This document shows, piece after piece, positions 26,272 through 34,663 of a stretch of DNA of 64,000 bases; position 1 is the stretch's first letter, and every line of letters begins with the position of its first letter. The stretch is from positions 1,488,001 to 1,552,000 of the forward strand of contig NZ_CP092104.1 of NCBI RefSeq assembly GCF_016918765.2. The letters run 5' to 3'. The notes beneath the pieces are model-generated. The model was not told the origin of the DNA and made no database searches. It saw only the letters and a program-made list of their open reading frames with translations. The position numbers and the translations under genes are program-made. This DNA comes from Flagellatimonas centrodinii. Lineage in GTDB: Bacteria > Pseudomonadota > Gammaproteobacteria > Nevskiales > Nevskiaceae.

Positions 26272-26736
26272 CTAGAACGCGTTGAGGCTGAGGCCGGTGG
26301 CCAGTGCCAGGCCGAGGTCGTGCGCCTCGGTCAGCTGCGCTGGCGAGGGCGCGCCGATGACCCGTAGCGGTGGCGCCACCGCTTTCCAGCGATAGCCGGC
26401 CACAATCCGCTCGACGGCGCTGACAGTGCCGCGGCCGTCGTTGCCGCAACTCACCATCAAGGCGTAGGGCAGGCCCACCGTGCGGCCCTCGACCGGGTAA
26501 TAGGTGCGATCGAAGAAGTCCTTGAGTTTGCCGGCCATGTAGCCGAAGTGCTCGGGTGTCACCAGCAGCAGGCCGCTGCAGGCGAGCAGGTCGTCCGGGC
26601 CGGCCGCATCGGCACGCAGAATCACCGTGTCGACGCCGGGCTCCTCGCGGGCGCCGGCCGCGGCGGCGTCGACCAGCGTCCGGGCGCGTCCGGTTTCGGT
26701 CTGGCTGGCGTAGACGATCAGTAGGCGGGTGGCCAC
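26272..26736 (-). CDS. Flavodoxin-like/NADPH-dependent FMN reductase family protein
   Basis: A 154-residue single-domain flavoprotein. The N-terminal strand LLIVYASQTETGRA gives the flavodoxin phosphate-binding loop, and VTPEHFGYMAGKLKDFFDR (about residue 68) is the typical second flavin loop of WrbA/FMN-reductase folds. GTG 26736 is preferred: AAGG lies 7 bases upstream, whereas ATG 26769 falls inside a dispersed repeat. It converges on the SDR gene with 10 bases between stops. The redox partner is unknown. Confidence 0.8.
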   Translation of the reverse strand: MATRLLIVYASQTETGRARTLVDAAAAGAREEPGVDTVILRADAAGPDDLLACSGLLLVTPEHFGYMAGKLKDFFDRTYYPVEGRTVGLPYALMVSCGNDGRGTVSAVERIVAGYRWKAVAPPLRVIGAPSPAQLTEAHDLGLALATGLSLNAF

Positions 26737-26768
26737 AACAATACCTTGGGGTGTGCCGCTAACAAGCA

Positions 26769-26871
26769 TTGGCGCTGGCCATCGTGGCGAACCGTCATCT
26801 TGCTGTCACTCCGGCCCCGGCTTCCATGCCGGGTCGTGAACCCGTCAGCGAGCCGTGCTGGCTAAACGACG
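26769..26871 (+). repeat. Truncated copy R2 of the 135-bp element
   Basis: Begins within the element (GGCGCTGGCCATCGTGGCGA) and stops at GACGG, exactly where copy R3 begins. Both outer ends are missing. About 100 bp are clearly homologous to R1 and R3. Confidence 0.8.
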
Positions 26872-27006
26872 GTTGTGCCGCGAATGCACCTTGGCGTTGG
26901 CCATCGTGGCGACACGTCAGTTCGCTAATGCACTCCGGCCCCGGCTTCCATGCCGGGTCGTGAACCCCGTCAGCGAGCCGTGCTCGCAAAGCGACGGGGT
27001 TCACCC
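26872..27006 (+). repeat. 135-bp dispersed element, copy R3
   Basis: A full copy from GTTGTGCCGCGAATGCACC to GACGGGGTTCACCC, the same length as R1 and directly abutting R2. Its last six bases encode the final codon and stop of the thioesterase gene (minus strand GGG TGA). Confidence 0.87.
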
Positions 27007-27798
27007 AAACACCACCACGGTTTGCCGGCTGTAGGCTGCGGCCTCGCCCGCCGGGTTGAACAGGGTGGCGGTCTGGTTGAGATAGCCGTCGCCACCGGCG
27101 GTGACCTCGGCATCCATCAGCCAGTCGGCCTGCGGGTCGAAATCGCAGCGGGGGTTGATCAGCTCCAGCGTCCAGGTCAGGGAGCTGGCCATCGCCGGCT
27201 TCTTCAGCATCGACAGGGCCGGCGAGGGGATGGTGTCCGCCGTGGCGATGAGGTGGGCGAGTGAGGTCGGGGCAGGGTCCGTGTGCCGGACCCAGGTGCG
27301 GGTTCGGGGCTCAGGCGCGCTCATGAACGGATACTGTCCCTCGGCCAGCGCCATCTGGAAGTAGCGGGTGAACTTGGGCGTCAGCCCCTCGATGTACGGG
27401 AATCGGTTGGACTCGGCAGCGGGCCTTACGGCGGGCGCGGTCGGATGAAAGGCCAGCGATGAGGGCCGCGCCTTGCCGAATACGGCCAGGACCAGGCATT
27501 GGGTGTTGCCGTCGGCATCACAGAGGCGCGCCTCCCCCTGCATGGCTGAACTGCCACGCCTCAGGATGCGCGTTGAGACGCGCACTTCGCCGGGTGGCAC
27601 CGGCCCGATGAAGGTGGCCTGCAGCACCCGCAGCGGGGCGTCATCCGGCACCTGGGGGCGTAGCGCCTCGACGGCAATCGCTGTCTGCAGGCCGCCGAAC
27701 AGGGTGCGACCCTGGCCCCAGTCGTCGCCAACGCGGATGCGGGCGTCACCGCTGGGCATGTCGAGTTCAAGCCCCGCGAGCAGTTCGGCATAGTTCAT
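27001..27798 (-). CDS. Double-hotdog acyl-CoA thioesterase family protein
   Basis: A 265-residue protein with two hotdog folds, as in the TesB-related 4HBT_3 family. The N-terminal half has GRTLFGGLQTAIAVEAL (about residue 30) and the second half has PTSLAHLIATADTIPSPAL (about residue 178). Members hydrolyse acyl-CoA thioesters; the chain length is not readable from sequence. It overlaps the CAP-protein gene by 4 bases (ATGA), so translation is coupled. Its stop TGA is supplied by repeat R3. Confidence 0.85.
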   Translation of the reverse strand: MNYAELLAGLELDMPSGDARIRVGDDWGQGRTLFGGLQTAIAVEALRPQVPDDAPLRVLQATFIGPVPPGEVRVSTRILRRGSSAMQGEARLCDADGNTQCLVLAVFGKARPSSLAFHPTAPAVRPAAESNRFPYIEGLTPKFTRYFQMALAEGQYPFMSAPEPRTRTWVRHTDPAPTSLAHLIATADTIPSPALSMLKKPAMASSLTWTLELINPRCDFDPQADWLMDAEVTAGGDGYLNQTATLFNPAGEAAAYSRQTVVVFG

Positions 27799-28484
27799 GG
27801 CGTTGTCGCTCCTGCGGGCGCTTCCGGGACAGGCGGGCTGTCGGCCAGCGCGGCATCGAGGGCGGCTTCGAAATCGAAGTCACCGGCCGATTCGCAGCTC
27901 TGTGCCACCGGCGCCGGCGCCGGCGCCGGCACCGGTGTCGGCAGCGGTTCGGCATTGCCGTAGGGCTTGCGGTCGGCCTGGCCGCCGCGCGGTGTGTAGT
28001 TGCAGACCCAGACCTCCGACGCCGGGCAGCGGGCGAAGCCGCAGCCGACGACTTCGGTGGTCTCCCAGATCAGCTGCAGATACTGCCCGCATTGGGTGCC
28101 TTGCGTGGTCTTGCAGCGGTGCGCAACGTGATCGTACTGCGCCCCCTCTGCGGCCCAGCGGGCGACCACCTCGGCCGGTTGGCGCAGGGTGCCGTCATAG
28201 GGTTCGGCGGCATAGGCGCGCAGCACGTTCTCGCCATACTGCTGACGGCGGACGGGGTCCGGGTTGTAGCGGGCCGCGCAGCCCTGTGCTGCCAGCATGT
28301 CGGCCCAGCCCTGGGCCTGCGCTGCCGCCACCGGCGACCATGACAGCGGGGGCAGGCCGAGCGGTGTCCGCACCGCGTTGTGGGCGGCCAGCATGCCGTT
28401 GAACCGCGGCGGCTCGGCGGCGCCGGCGGTGGTCGAGAACAGCGTGAGGGCAGCGATGCCGGCGAGGAAGCGGAACAGGTTCAT
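27795..28484 (-). CDS. CAP/SCP-domain secreted protein
   Basis: A 229-residue exported protein with signal peptide MNLFRFLAGIAALTLFSTTAGA. The CAP domain shows the family blocks: FNGMLAAHNAVR (about residue 28), YGENVLRAYA, WAAEGAQYDH (signature His), GQYLQLIWETTEVVGCGFARC and VWVCNYTPRGG. The C-terminal ~55 residues are a low-complexity Pro-Ala tail. Bacterial CAP proteins are extracytoplasmic; some bind lipids or sterols and functions vary. It sits 18 bases after the alpha-E gene and overlaps the thioesterase, so it is part of one operon. Confidence 0.88.
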   Translation of the reverse strand: MNLFRFLAGIAALTLFSTTAGAAEPPRFNGMLAAHNAVRTPLGLPPLSWSPVAAAQAQGWADMLAAQGCAARYNPDPVRRQQYGENVLRAYAAEPYDGTLRQPAEVVARWAAEGAQYDHVAHRCKTTQGTQCGQYLQLIWETTEVVGCGFARCPASEVWVCNYTPRGGQADRKPYGNAEPLPTPVPAPAPAPVAQSCESAGDFDFEAALDAALADSPPVPEAPAGATTP

Positions 28485-28502
28485 GGCCCGCAGGATAGCG
28501 GC

Positions 28503-29432
28503 TCAGGTGCGGTTGAAGTAAGCCTCGGCCAGCACTTCGTGCAAGTCCGCCAGCCCCAGCTGGATCTCGTCCATCAGTTCGTGGATGCCGGCTTGCAGCA
28601 GCTGTTCGACGTCGGCATCGATCACCAGCGCACGTAGTCTTTCGATCTGGCGTTCGACCGCCCGGTTGTGCGGCAGGTAGGGCTGGGTGGCGCGCAGCAT
28701 CTGCAGGCAGAACATCACGCTGCGGGGAAAATCACGGCTCTGCAGCAGGAACCGCAGGACGTTGCTGCCGTTGACGCGGGTGCGCATCTGCCGGCGGAAC
28801 ATCTGGTATGCCGCCAGTGATCGCAGCACCCCCATCCACTGGATGCTCTGGAACGGTGCGAGCTCGGGTGTGATCGGCTTGATCAGGTTGGAGGAACGCA
28901 CATCAATGATGCGCGTGGTCATGTCGGCCTGCTCCAGATTGGTGCCAAGCCGCAGGAACTGGAAGCCGACATCACGGTTCATGTTGCTGGCCAGCACGCC
29001 ATACATCTGCAGCGCGCCGTCGGTGACGCGGGTCAGCAGCTCCTGCCGTTTGCCGCGCGGGAGCTGGCGCTCGCCGCGCTCCTGCACGTAGTAGAAGAGG
29101 TCGTTGTAGCGCTCCCACAGATCGCGCGGCATGCTCTCGCGAATGGTGCGGAGAATTTCGCGGGCACTGTGCAGCGAGCTGAGGATGGAGCCGGGGTTCT
29201 CACGATCGGTGATCAGGAAGCGGACGACATTGGCCTCGCTGGTGTCCGGGTAGCGGGCGTGGAAGGTGCTGTCGGCGCCGAGGATTTCCACCAGCGGTGA
29301 CCAGCCGAACTCGACGGTCCGCGGCAGGTCCAGCAACAGGAACTGGTGGACGCTGACGATACGGGCAGTGTTCTCGGCCCGCTGCAGGTAGCGTCCGAAC
29401 CAGTAGAGATTGTCGGCGGCGCGCGAGAGCAT
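28503..29432 (-). CDS. Alpha-E domain (DUF403) protein
   Basis: A 309-residue all-helical protein starting MLSRAADNLYWFGRYLQRAEN, the exact alpha-E family start. The helical repeats end FNRT. Its ATG 29432 overlaps the stop of the ATP-grasp gene (TGATG), so the pair is translationally coupled. In genome comparisons these two families almost always occur together, often with a transglutaminase-like protein and an Anbu-type peptidase, in a predicted peptide-synthesis or protein-modification system. The transglutaminase and peptidase are not seen here. Confidence 0.92.
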   Translation of the reverse strand: MLSRAADNLYWFGRYLQRAENTARIVSVHQFLLLDLPRTVEFGWSPLVEILGADSTFHARYPDTSEANVVRFLITDRENPGSILSSLHSAREILRTIRESMPRDLWERYNDLFYYVQERGERQLPRGKRQELLTRVTDGALQMYGVLASNMNRDVGFQFLRLGTNLEQADMTTRIIDVRSSNLIKPITPELAPFQSIQWMGVLRSLAAYQMFRRQMRTRVNGSNVLRFLLQSRDFPRSVMFCLQMLRATQPYLPHNRAVERQIERLRALVIDADVEQLLQAGIHELMDEIQLGLADLHEVLAEAYFNRT

Positions 29433-30898
29433 CAGCCGGCCTCCCCGTCGAGATCGACGATCCAGGTGTCCTTGGCGCCCCCGCCCTGGCTGGAGTTGAC
29501 CACCAGGGAGTCCTTCACCATCGCCACCCGGGTCAGGCCGCCGGTGGTGACGTAGACATCGTCGCCGCGCGACAGGATGAACGGACGCAGGTCGAGGTGG
29601 CGCGGCTCGACGACGCCGTTGTCGAGCAGGATGGGCGCTGTCGACAGCGACAGCGTCGGTTGGGCCATGTAGTTGCGGGGGTTGGCCTCGATCAGCTTGC
29701 GGAAGCGTTCGCGTTCCTTGCGGGTGGCGCGCGGGCCGATCAGCATCCCGTAGCCGCCGGATTCGTTGGCGGGCTTGACCACCAGTTCGTCCAGATGGTC
29801 GAGCACGTAGGCGCGGTCTGCGCGGTCCATGCACAGATAGCTGGGCACGTTGGGCAGGATCGCGTCCTCGTCGAGGTAGTAGCGGATCATCTTCGGGACG
29901 AAGGCGTAGACCACCTTGTCGTCGGCGACGCCCGCGCCGGGCGCATTGGCCAGTGCGACGGTGCCCTTGAGCCAGGCGCGCATCAGGCCCGGCACCCCGA
30001 GCGCGGAATCCGGCCGGAAGGCCTCGGGGTCGAGAAACAGGTCATCGATGCGGCGGTAGATCACGTCCACCCGCTGGCGGCCGTAGACGGTGCGCATGTA
30101 GACGCAGTCGTCCTCGGCGTCGACCATCAGGTCCGGCCCCTCCACCAGTTCGATGCCCATCTGCTGGGCCAGCCACGAGTGCTCGAAATAGGCGCTGTTG
30201 TAGATCCCCGGCGTCAGCAGCACCACCACCGGCACTTCCGCCTGACGGGGGCTCATGGCGTTGAGGGTGTCCAGCAGCTGCGTCGGGTAATCGTCCACCG
30301 GCAGGATGTTGGTGTGCTCGAACAGTTCCGGGAACACCCGCTTGGTCACCATGCGGTTTTCCACCATGTAGCTGACGCCGGAGGGCACCCGCAGGTTGTC
30401 CTCCAGCACATACAGGGTGCCGTCGCCGCCGCGGACCAGGTCCGAGCCACAGATGTGCGCCCAGACCCCATGCGGCGGGCGCATCCCCTTGCACTGCGGG
30501 CGGAAGTTCACCGATTCCGACAGCAGCTCGGCCGGAAACACGCCGTCCTTGATGATCTTCTGGTCGCCGTAGATATCCTGGATGAAGTGGTTGAGTGCGC
30601 GCACGCGCTGCTTCAGGCCGGCCTCGGTACGCGCCCACTCGCGACGCTCGATGATCCGCGGAATGATGTCGAACGGCCAGGCGCGGTCGACGTTCTGGCC
30701 TTCCGAGTAGACCGTGAAGCTGATGCCCATCACCTTGATCGCCAGCTCCGCCGCCAGCCGCCGCTCGGCCAGCTCGGCATCGGTCAGGTCGTCGAGATAG
30801 TCCGCGAGCATGCGTGCCGCCGGGCGCGGTTGGCCGGGCGCTTCGAACAGCTCATCGTGAAATGCGGTGCAAGCGTAGCGGTGCCAGTCGAGCGCCAT
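29432..30898 (-). CDS. Circularly permuted ATP-grasp type 2 protein (DUF404/DUF407)
   Basis: About 488 residues with the permuted ATP-grasp fold: GVWAHICGSDLVRGGDG (about residue 150), YVLEDNLRVPSGVSYM, the lysine strand ELVVKPANESGGYGMLIG (about residue 380), and the closing GLTRVAMV...SSQGGGAKDTW. ATP-grasp enzymes join a carboxylate to an amine; the substrate here is unknown, probably a peptide. ATG 30898 (MALDWHRY) begins the conserved region; ATG 30934 is an alternative and neither has a clear ribosome site. First gene of a four-gene minus-strand operon with alpha-E, CAP and thioesterase. Confidence 0.9.
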   Translation of the reverse strand: MALDWHRYACTAFHDELFEAPGQPRPAARMLADYLDDLTDAELAERRLAAELAIKVMGISFTVYSEGQNVDRAWPFDIIPRIIERREWARTEAGLKQRVRALNHFIQDIYGDQKIIKDGVFPAELLSESVNFRPQCKGMRPPHGVWAHICGSDLVRGGDGTLYVLEDNLRVPSGVSYMVENRMVTKRVFPELFEHTNILPVDDYPTQLLDTLNAMSPRQAEVPVVVLLTPGIYNSAYFEHSWLAQQMGIELVEGPDLMVDAEDDCVYMRTVYGRQRVDVIYRRIDDLFLDPEAFRPDSALGVPGLMRAWLKGTVALANAPGAGVADDKVVYAFVPKMIRYYLDEDAILPNVPSYLCMDRADRAYVLDHLDELVVKPANESGGYGMLIGPRATRKERERFRKLIEANPRNYMAQPTLSLSTAPILLDNGVVEPRHLDLRPFILSRGDDVYVTTGGLTRVAMVKDSLVVNSSQGGGAKDTWIVDLDGEAG

Positions 30899-31118
30899 GG
30901 AACGGAACGGTGCGAGGTGTGGGTGGTTTCCCACAGCGTTGCACGTTCAGTGCCAGTTTGGAAACGCGCCGGCGTCCCCGCGCTCGGCCCACAAGCCGCG
31001 CATTCGCCCCTACACTGCGGCGACGGCGACATCGTTGCGGCTGGATCTTCTGCGGAATGCGTCCGGCGACTGTGATATTATGTTGCAAATTAGAACTCAA
31101 TATGAATAATCGACACCT

Positions 31119-31829
31119 GTGAACGCGCTTGAACTGAAGGGGCGGATGCTGTCCACCACACGGGTGCGCGTGGTGACCGCCGACCTCCCCGCCATCGCCG
31201 ACCAGCTGGCCCGCATGGCGCGACAGATGCCACAAGCCGTCATGGGCATGCCGGTGATTCTGGAAACCGCTGCCGACATCGATCTCGGGGCACTGATCGC
31301 CACCGTGCGCGACGTCGGCATGCAGCCGATCGGGGTGTCCGGGGATCATCTCGCCGAGGCCGCGCGGAACTGGGGCTTGGCGGTATTGCCGGCCGATGCG
31401 GGCCAGCGGACGCCACGGTCGGCCGCTGCCGAACCCGCGCCGGAACCCACTGCCACCCCCAGCCCGGCACCGGCCGCGGCACCCGCCCCGGCGCCGCGCG
31501 CGCCAGCGCGCGTGGTGGTGGAACCGGTGCGCGGCGGGCAACAGCTCTATGTGCCGGACGGCGATCTGGTGGTCACCCACCAGGTGGCGGCCGGCGCCGA
31601 AGCCATTGCCGATGGCTGTGTGCACATCTATGGCCGCCTGGCCGGGCGGGCCATCGCCGGTGCTCGCGGCGATACCAACGCCCGCATCTTCTGCCGTCGG
31701 TTCGAGCCCGAACTGGTCGCCATTGCCGGCGTCTACGCGGTGGCCGAGCAGTTGCAGGGCGAGCACCACGGCAAGCCCGCGCAGGTATTTCTGCAAGACG
31801 GCAAACTGCGCGTTGAGCGCATCGACTGA
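31119..31829 (+). CDS. minC: Septum site-determining protein MinC
   Basis: A 236-residue cell-division inhibitor with GTG start 31119. The N-terminal domain (residues 1-100, LELKGRMLSTTRVRV) blocks FtsZ assembly. A Pro/Ala-rich linker (about 105-130) leads to the C-terminal beta-helix domain with the MinD-binding GDTNARIFC (about residue 188). It is first of minCDE, 21 bases before minD. ATGAATAAT just upstream is out of frame and ends at once. Confidence 0.95.
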   Translation: MNALELKGRMLSTTRVRVVTADLPAIADQLARMARQMPQAVMGMPVILETAADIDLGALIATVRDVGMQPIGVSGDHLAEAARNWGLAVLPADAGQRTPRSAAAEPAPEPTATPSPAPAAAPAPAPRAPARVVVEPVRGGQQLYVPDGDLVVTHQVAAGAEAIADGCVHIYGRLAGRAIAGARGDTNARIFCRRFEPELVAIAGVYAVAEQLQGEHHGKPAQVFLQDGKLRVERID

Positions 31830-31850
31830 CTTTTTGAGGATGGATCTCCC

Positions 31851-32663
31851 GTGACCAAGATCGTTGTAGTGACCTCCGGCAAGGGTGGGGTCGGCAAGAC
31901 CACCACCAGTGCCTCGTTTGCCACCGGGCTGGCCCAGCGCGGCAAGAAGACGGTGGTGATCGACTTCGATGTCGGCCTGCGCAATCTCGACCTGATCATG
32001 GGCTGCGAGCGGCGCGTGGTGTTCGATTTCGTCAATGTCATCCAGGGCGAGGCAACCCTTCGCCAGGCCATGATCAAGGACAAGCAGAACCCCAACCTCT
32101 ACATCCTCGCGGCCAGTCAGACCCGCGACAAGGATGCGTTGACGGTTGAGGGTGTCGAGAAAGTGCTCAACGACCTGCGCTCGGAAGGGTTCGACTATGT
32201 CGTCTGTGATTCGCCGGCCGGCATCGAGCGCGGCGCCCATCTGGCGATGTACTTCGCCGACGAGGCGTTGGTGGTGACCAACCCCGAAGTGTCGTCGGTC
32301 CGCGATTCCGATCGCGTGCTCGGGCTGCTGGCCAGCAAGACGCGTCTGGTCGAGAAGGGCAATGGACGGGTCAAGGAGCATCTGGTGCTCACCCGTTACA
32401 ACCCGGTGCGGGTGGCGAAAGGGGAGATGCTCTCGGTGGAGGACGTCAAGGAAATCCTCGCCATCCCCCTGCTCGGCGTGGTCCCGGAGTCGCAAGCGGT
32501 GTTGACCTCCTCCAACGCCGGTACGCCGGTGATCTCGCAGCTGGAGAGCGATGCCGGCCAAGCCTATGACGACATCATCGCGCGCTTCCTCGGAGAAGAG
32601 CGGCCGATGCGTTTCATCAATGCCGAGAAGAAAGGTTTCCTCGGCAAGCTGTTTGGAGGTTGA
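31851..32663 (+). CDS. minD: Septum site-determining ATPase MinD
   Basis: A 270-residue deviant-Walker ATPase with GTG start. The P-loop SGKGGVGKTT (residues 9-18) includes the signature Lys, and the C-terminal amphipathic helix (KKGFLGKLFGG) binds the membrane. It recruits MinC and is released by MinE, giving pole-to-pole oscillation that places the division site at mid-cell. It is separated from minE by 3 bases. Confidence 0.97.
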   Translation: MTKIVVVTSGKGGVGKTTTSASFATGLAQRGKKTVVIDFDVGLRNLDLIMGCERRVVFDFVNVIQGEATLRQAMIKDKQNPNLYILAASQTRDKDALTVEGVEKVLNDLRSEGFDYVVCDSPAGIERGAHLAMYFADEALVVTNPEVSSVRDSDRVLGLLASKTRLVEKGNGRVKEHLVLTRYNPVRVAKGEMLSVEDVKEILAIPLLGVVPESQAVLTSSNAGTPVISQLESDAGQAYDDIIARFLGEERPMRFINAEKKGFLGKLFGG

Positions 32664-32666
32664 TCG

Positions 32667-32921
32667 ATGGACTGGCTCAAACTGTTCCGCGTTGAACCGA
32701 AGAACACGGCGAACCTTGCCAAGGAACGCCTCAAGGTGGTCGTCGCCCATCAGCGCGATGGCCGTGCCAATGGCCCCGCCTACCTGCCGCGCCTGCGGCA
32801 GGAAATTCTCGACGTGGTGCGCAAATATGTGCAGGTGCCCGATTCTGCCGTGCAGGTGAACGTGCAGAATGAAGACGGGCTGGAAGTGCTGGAAATGAAC
32901 ATCGCCCTGCCGGAGGCCTGA
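32667..32921 (+). CDS. minE: Cell division topological specificity factor MinE
   Basis: An 84-residue protein with the MinD-activating helix (ANLAKERLKVVVAHQR, residues 14-29) and a C-terminal topological domain ending in a VNVQNEDGLEVLEMNIALP strand. It stimulates MinD ATPase activity. Normal length and position at the end of minCDE. Confidence 0.96.
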   Translation: MDWLKLFRVEPKNTANLAKERLKVVVAHQRDGRANGPAYLPRLRQEILDVVRKYVQVPDSAVQVNVQNEDGLEVLEMNIALPEA

Positions 32922-32952
32922 ACGGGGGGGCGCCACAGCGCCCGCCTCGGGC

Positions 32953-32979
32953 AAAAAAATCCCCCGGTCACCGGGGGAT
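32953..32979 (-). terminator. Terminator of the flavin monooxygenase gene
   Basis: ATCCCCCGG-TCA-CCGGGGGAT is a perfect 9-bp stem. On the minus strand it is followed by seven T (the A-run 32953-32959), so it ends leftward transcripts from the monooxygenase. No T-run follows on the plus strand, so minE relies on something else. Confidence 0.85.
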
Positions 32980-33032
32980 AACAGGGAGGCTGGATGGATC
33001 TCGGCAGCCGTAGCGACGCAGCCGCGGCGGGT

Positions 33033-34529
33033 TCAGGCGGCGAGTGCCGCAGTAGGGCGGCTCTGACCGGCGCCGGCCGGGGTGAGCTCCAGCAGGCCGT
33101 CTTCGATGGGTTGTTCGACCAGCATCTGGGTATCGCGTTCGTAGTGATGCAGCACCCGCCACGGCAAGTCCCGGCCCTGTTTGGGCAGGGTGTTCCGGGC
33201 CCGCTGCACGTAACCGGAACCGAGTGCGCCAAAGATGTTCTCGTCCGTCATGCTGTCATCGCTGGCGCGCGGGGTGGCGACGGCGATACCGTTCTGGTCC
33301 ATATGGTTGAGCAGCCGACAGACATAGCGTGAAGCGATGTCGGCCTTCAGGGTCCATGGTGCATTGGTGTACCCGAAAATCCAGGCCATGTTGGGCACGT
33401 TCTGCATCAGCACGCCCTTGTAGGTCATCAGGTCGCTGACGGCGCGTGTCTCGCCATCCACCCGCAGTTCGGTGCCGCCCAGCACCTGGATCTGCAGGCC
33501 GGTGGCGGTGACGATGATGTCGGCGTCCAGGTGCTCGCCGGACTTCAGGCGAATGCCGGTTTCGGTGAAGGTGTCGATGTGGTCGGTGACCACCGAGGCC
33601 TTGCCACTGCGGAGCGCCTTGAACAGGTCGGCATCGGGGACCGCACACAGGCGCTCGTCCCAAGGCATGTAACTCGGCGTGAAATGCTTCATGTCGACCT
33701 TGTCGCCGATCTGCTTTTTCACGTTCGACAACAGCCAGCTGCGCACCTTGTCCGGCCAGCGCTTGGAGGCGATATAGAGCCAGCGCTGGATCAGGATGTT
33801 GCGCTTGCGCGCCATCGCGTAGACCCATTTTTCTGGCAGCACCTTGCGCAGCACCGCCGACAGTTTGTCGAAGCCGGGCACCGAGAAGATGTAGGACGGC
33901 GAGCGTTGCAGCATGGTGACGTGGGCGGCATCGTCGGCCATGGCCGGCACCAGGGTGACGGCGGTGGCACCGCTACCGATGACGACCACGCGCTTGCCGC
34001 GGTAGTCGAGCCCCTCCGGCCAGTGTTGCGGATGGATGCACTGGCCCTTGAACTGCTCGACCCCCGGGAAATGCGGCAGAAAGCCCTGGTCGTAGTTGTA
34101 GTAGCCGGTGGCTCCGACGAGGTATCGGGCGCGGAACGTCCGTGTTTCACCGCTGGCCTCATGCAGGGCGGTGACGGTCCAGCATCCAAGGTCGCTCGAC
34201 CATTCGGCGCTGGTGGTCTTGAGCCCGAACTGGATCTTCTTGTCGATGCCGTATTCGCGCGCCGTATCGGTCACGTACCGACGGATCGACGGCCCGTCAG
34301 CCAGCACTTTCAGTTCGTTCCAGGGGCGGAAATTGAAACCGAAACTGAACATGTCGGAATCGGAGCGGATGCCCGGGTAGCGGAACAGGTCCCACGTACC
34401 GCCGATGGCGTCGCGACGCTCCAGGATCACCACCTGCTTGCCAGGACAGTCCCGCGCCAGGTGACAGGCGGTGCCAATGCCGGACAGACCGGCACCGATG
34501 ATCAGCACATCGAATGTGGGGGTGTTCAT
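33033..34529 (-). CDS. Flavin-containing/Baeyer-Villiger-type monooxygenase (AlmA/EthA clade)
   Basis: A 498-residue FAD/NADPH enzyme that puts one oxygen atom into a ketone, sulphide or alkyl substrate. It has the FAD motif GAGLSGIGTA (residues 12-21), the Baeyer-Villiger fingerprint FKGQCIHPQHWP (about residue 157), NADPH motif GSGATAVTL (about 183) and late ATGLQIQVLGG (about 350). GTWDLFRYPGIRSDSD and the overall length fit the AlmA (long-chain alkane) and EthA clade. ATG 34529 follows AGGAG at 6 bases. It is divergent from an AraC regulator, with a terminator behind it. AlmA and EthA cannot be told apart here, so no symbol is given. Confidence 0.88.
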   Translation of the reverse strand: MNTPTFDVLIIGAGLSGIGTACHLARDCPGKQVVILERRDAIGGTWDLFRYPGIRSDSDMFSFGFNFRPWNELKVLADGPSIRRYVTDTAREYGIDKKIQFGLKTTSAEWSSDLGCWTVTALHEASGETRTFRARYLVGATGYYNYDQGFLPHFPGVEQFKGQCIHPQHWPEGLDYRGKRVVVIGSGATAVTLVPAMADDAAHVTMLQRSPSYIFSVPGFDKLSAVLRKVLPEKWVYAMARKRNILIQRWLYIASKRWPDKVRSWLLSNVKKQIGDKVDMKHFTPSYMPWDERLCAVPDADLFKALRSGKASVVTDHIDTFTETGIRLKSGEHLDADIIVTATGLQIQVLGGTELRVDGETRAVSDLMTYKGVLMQNVPNMAWIFGYTNAPWTLKADIASRYVCRLLNHMDQNGIAVATPRASDDSMTDENIFGALGSGYVQRARNTLPKQGRDLPWRVLHHYERDTQMLVEQPIEDGLLELTPAGAGQSRPTAALAA

Positions 34530-34630
34530 GTTGCGCTCCTCGAATAGGCCGCCCCGGTCGTGTCGCCGGGCGGGTGAAACGGGTTTCACTCAAGCCTAGC
34601 AGTCTGCCGGGTGAGCACAGGCGAAACTTG

Positions 34631-34663
34631 ACTTTAAAAGACAAAGATTAGACTTTACGAGAC
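34631..34663. promoter_or_regulatory. Direct repeat, candidate AraC-type operator
   Basis: ACTTTAAAAGAC (34631-34642) and ACTTTACGAGAC (34652-34663) match at 10 of 12 bases and are spaced 21 bp, two helical turns. This is the geometry of AraC-family half-sites. They lie between the divergent monooxygenase and AraC genes; the second copy abuts the regulator ATG, so binding would block its own transcription. Confidence 0.6.

Noticed and set aside
29433-29834. Upstream extension of the alpha-E frame
   Set aside because: Overlaps the ATP-grasp gene in another frame with Arg/Pro-rich shadow residues; the family start is 29432.
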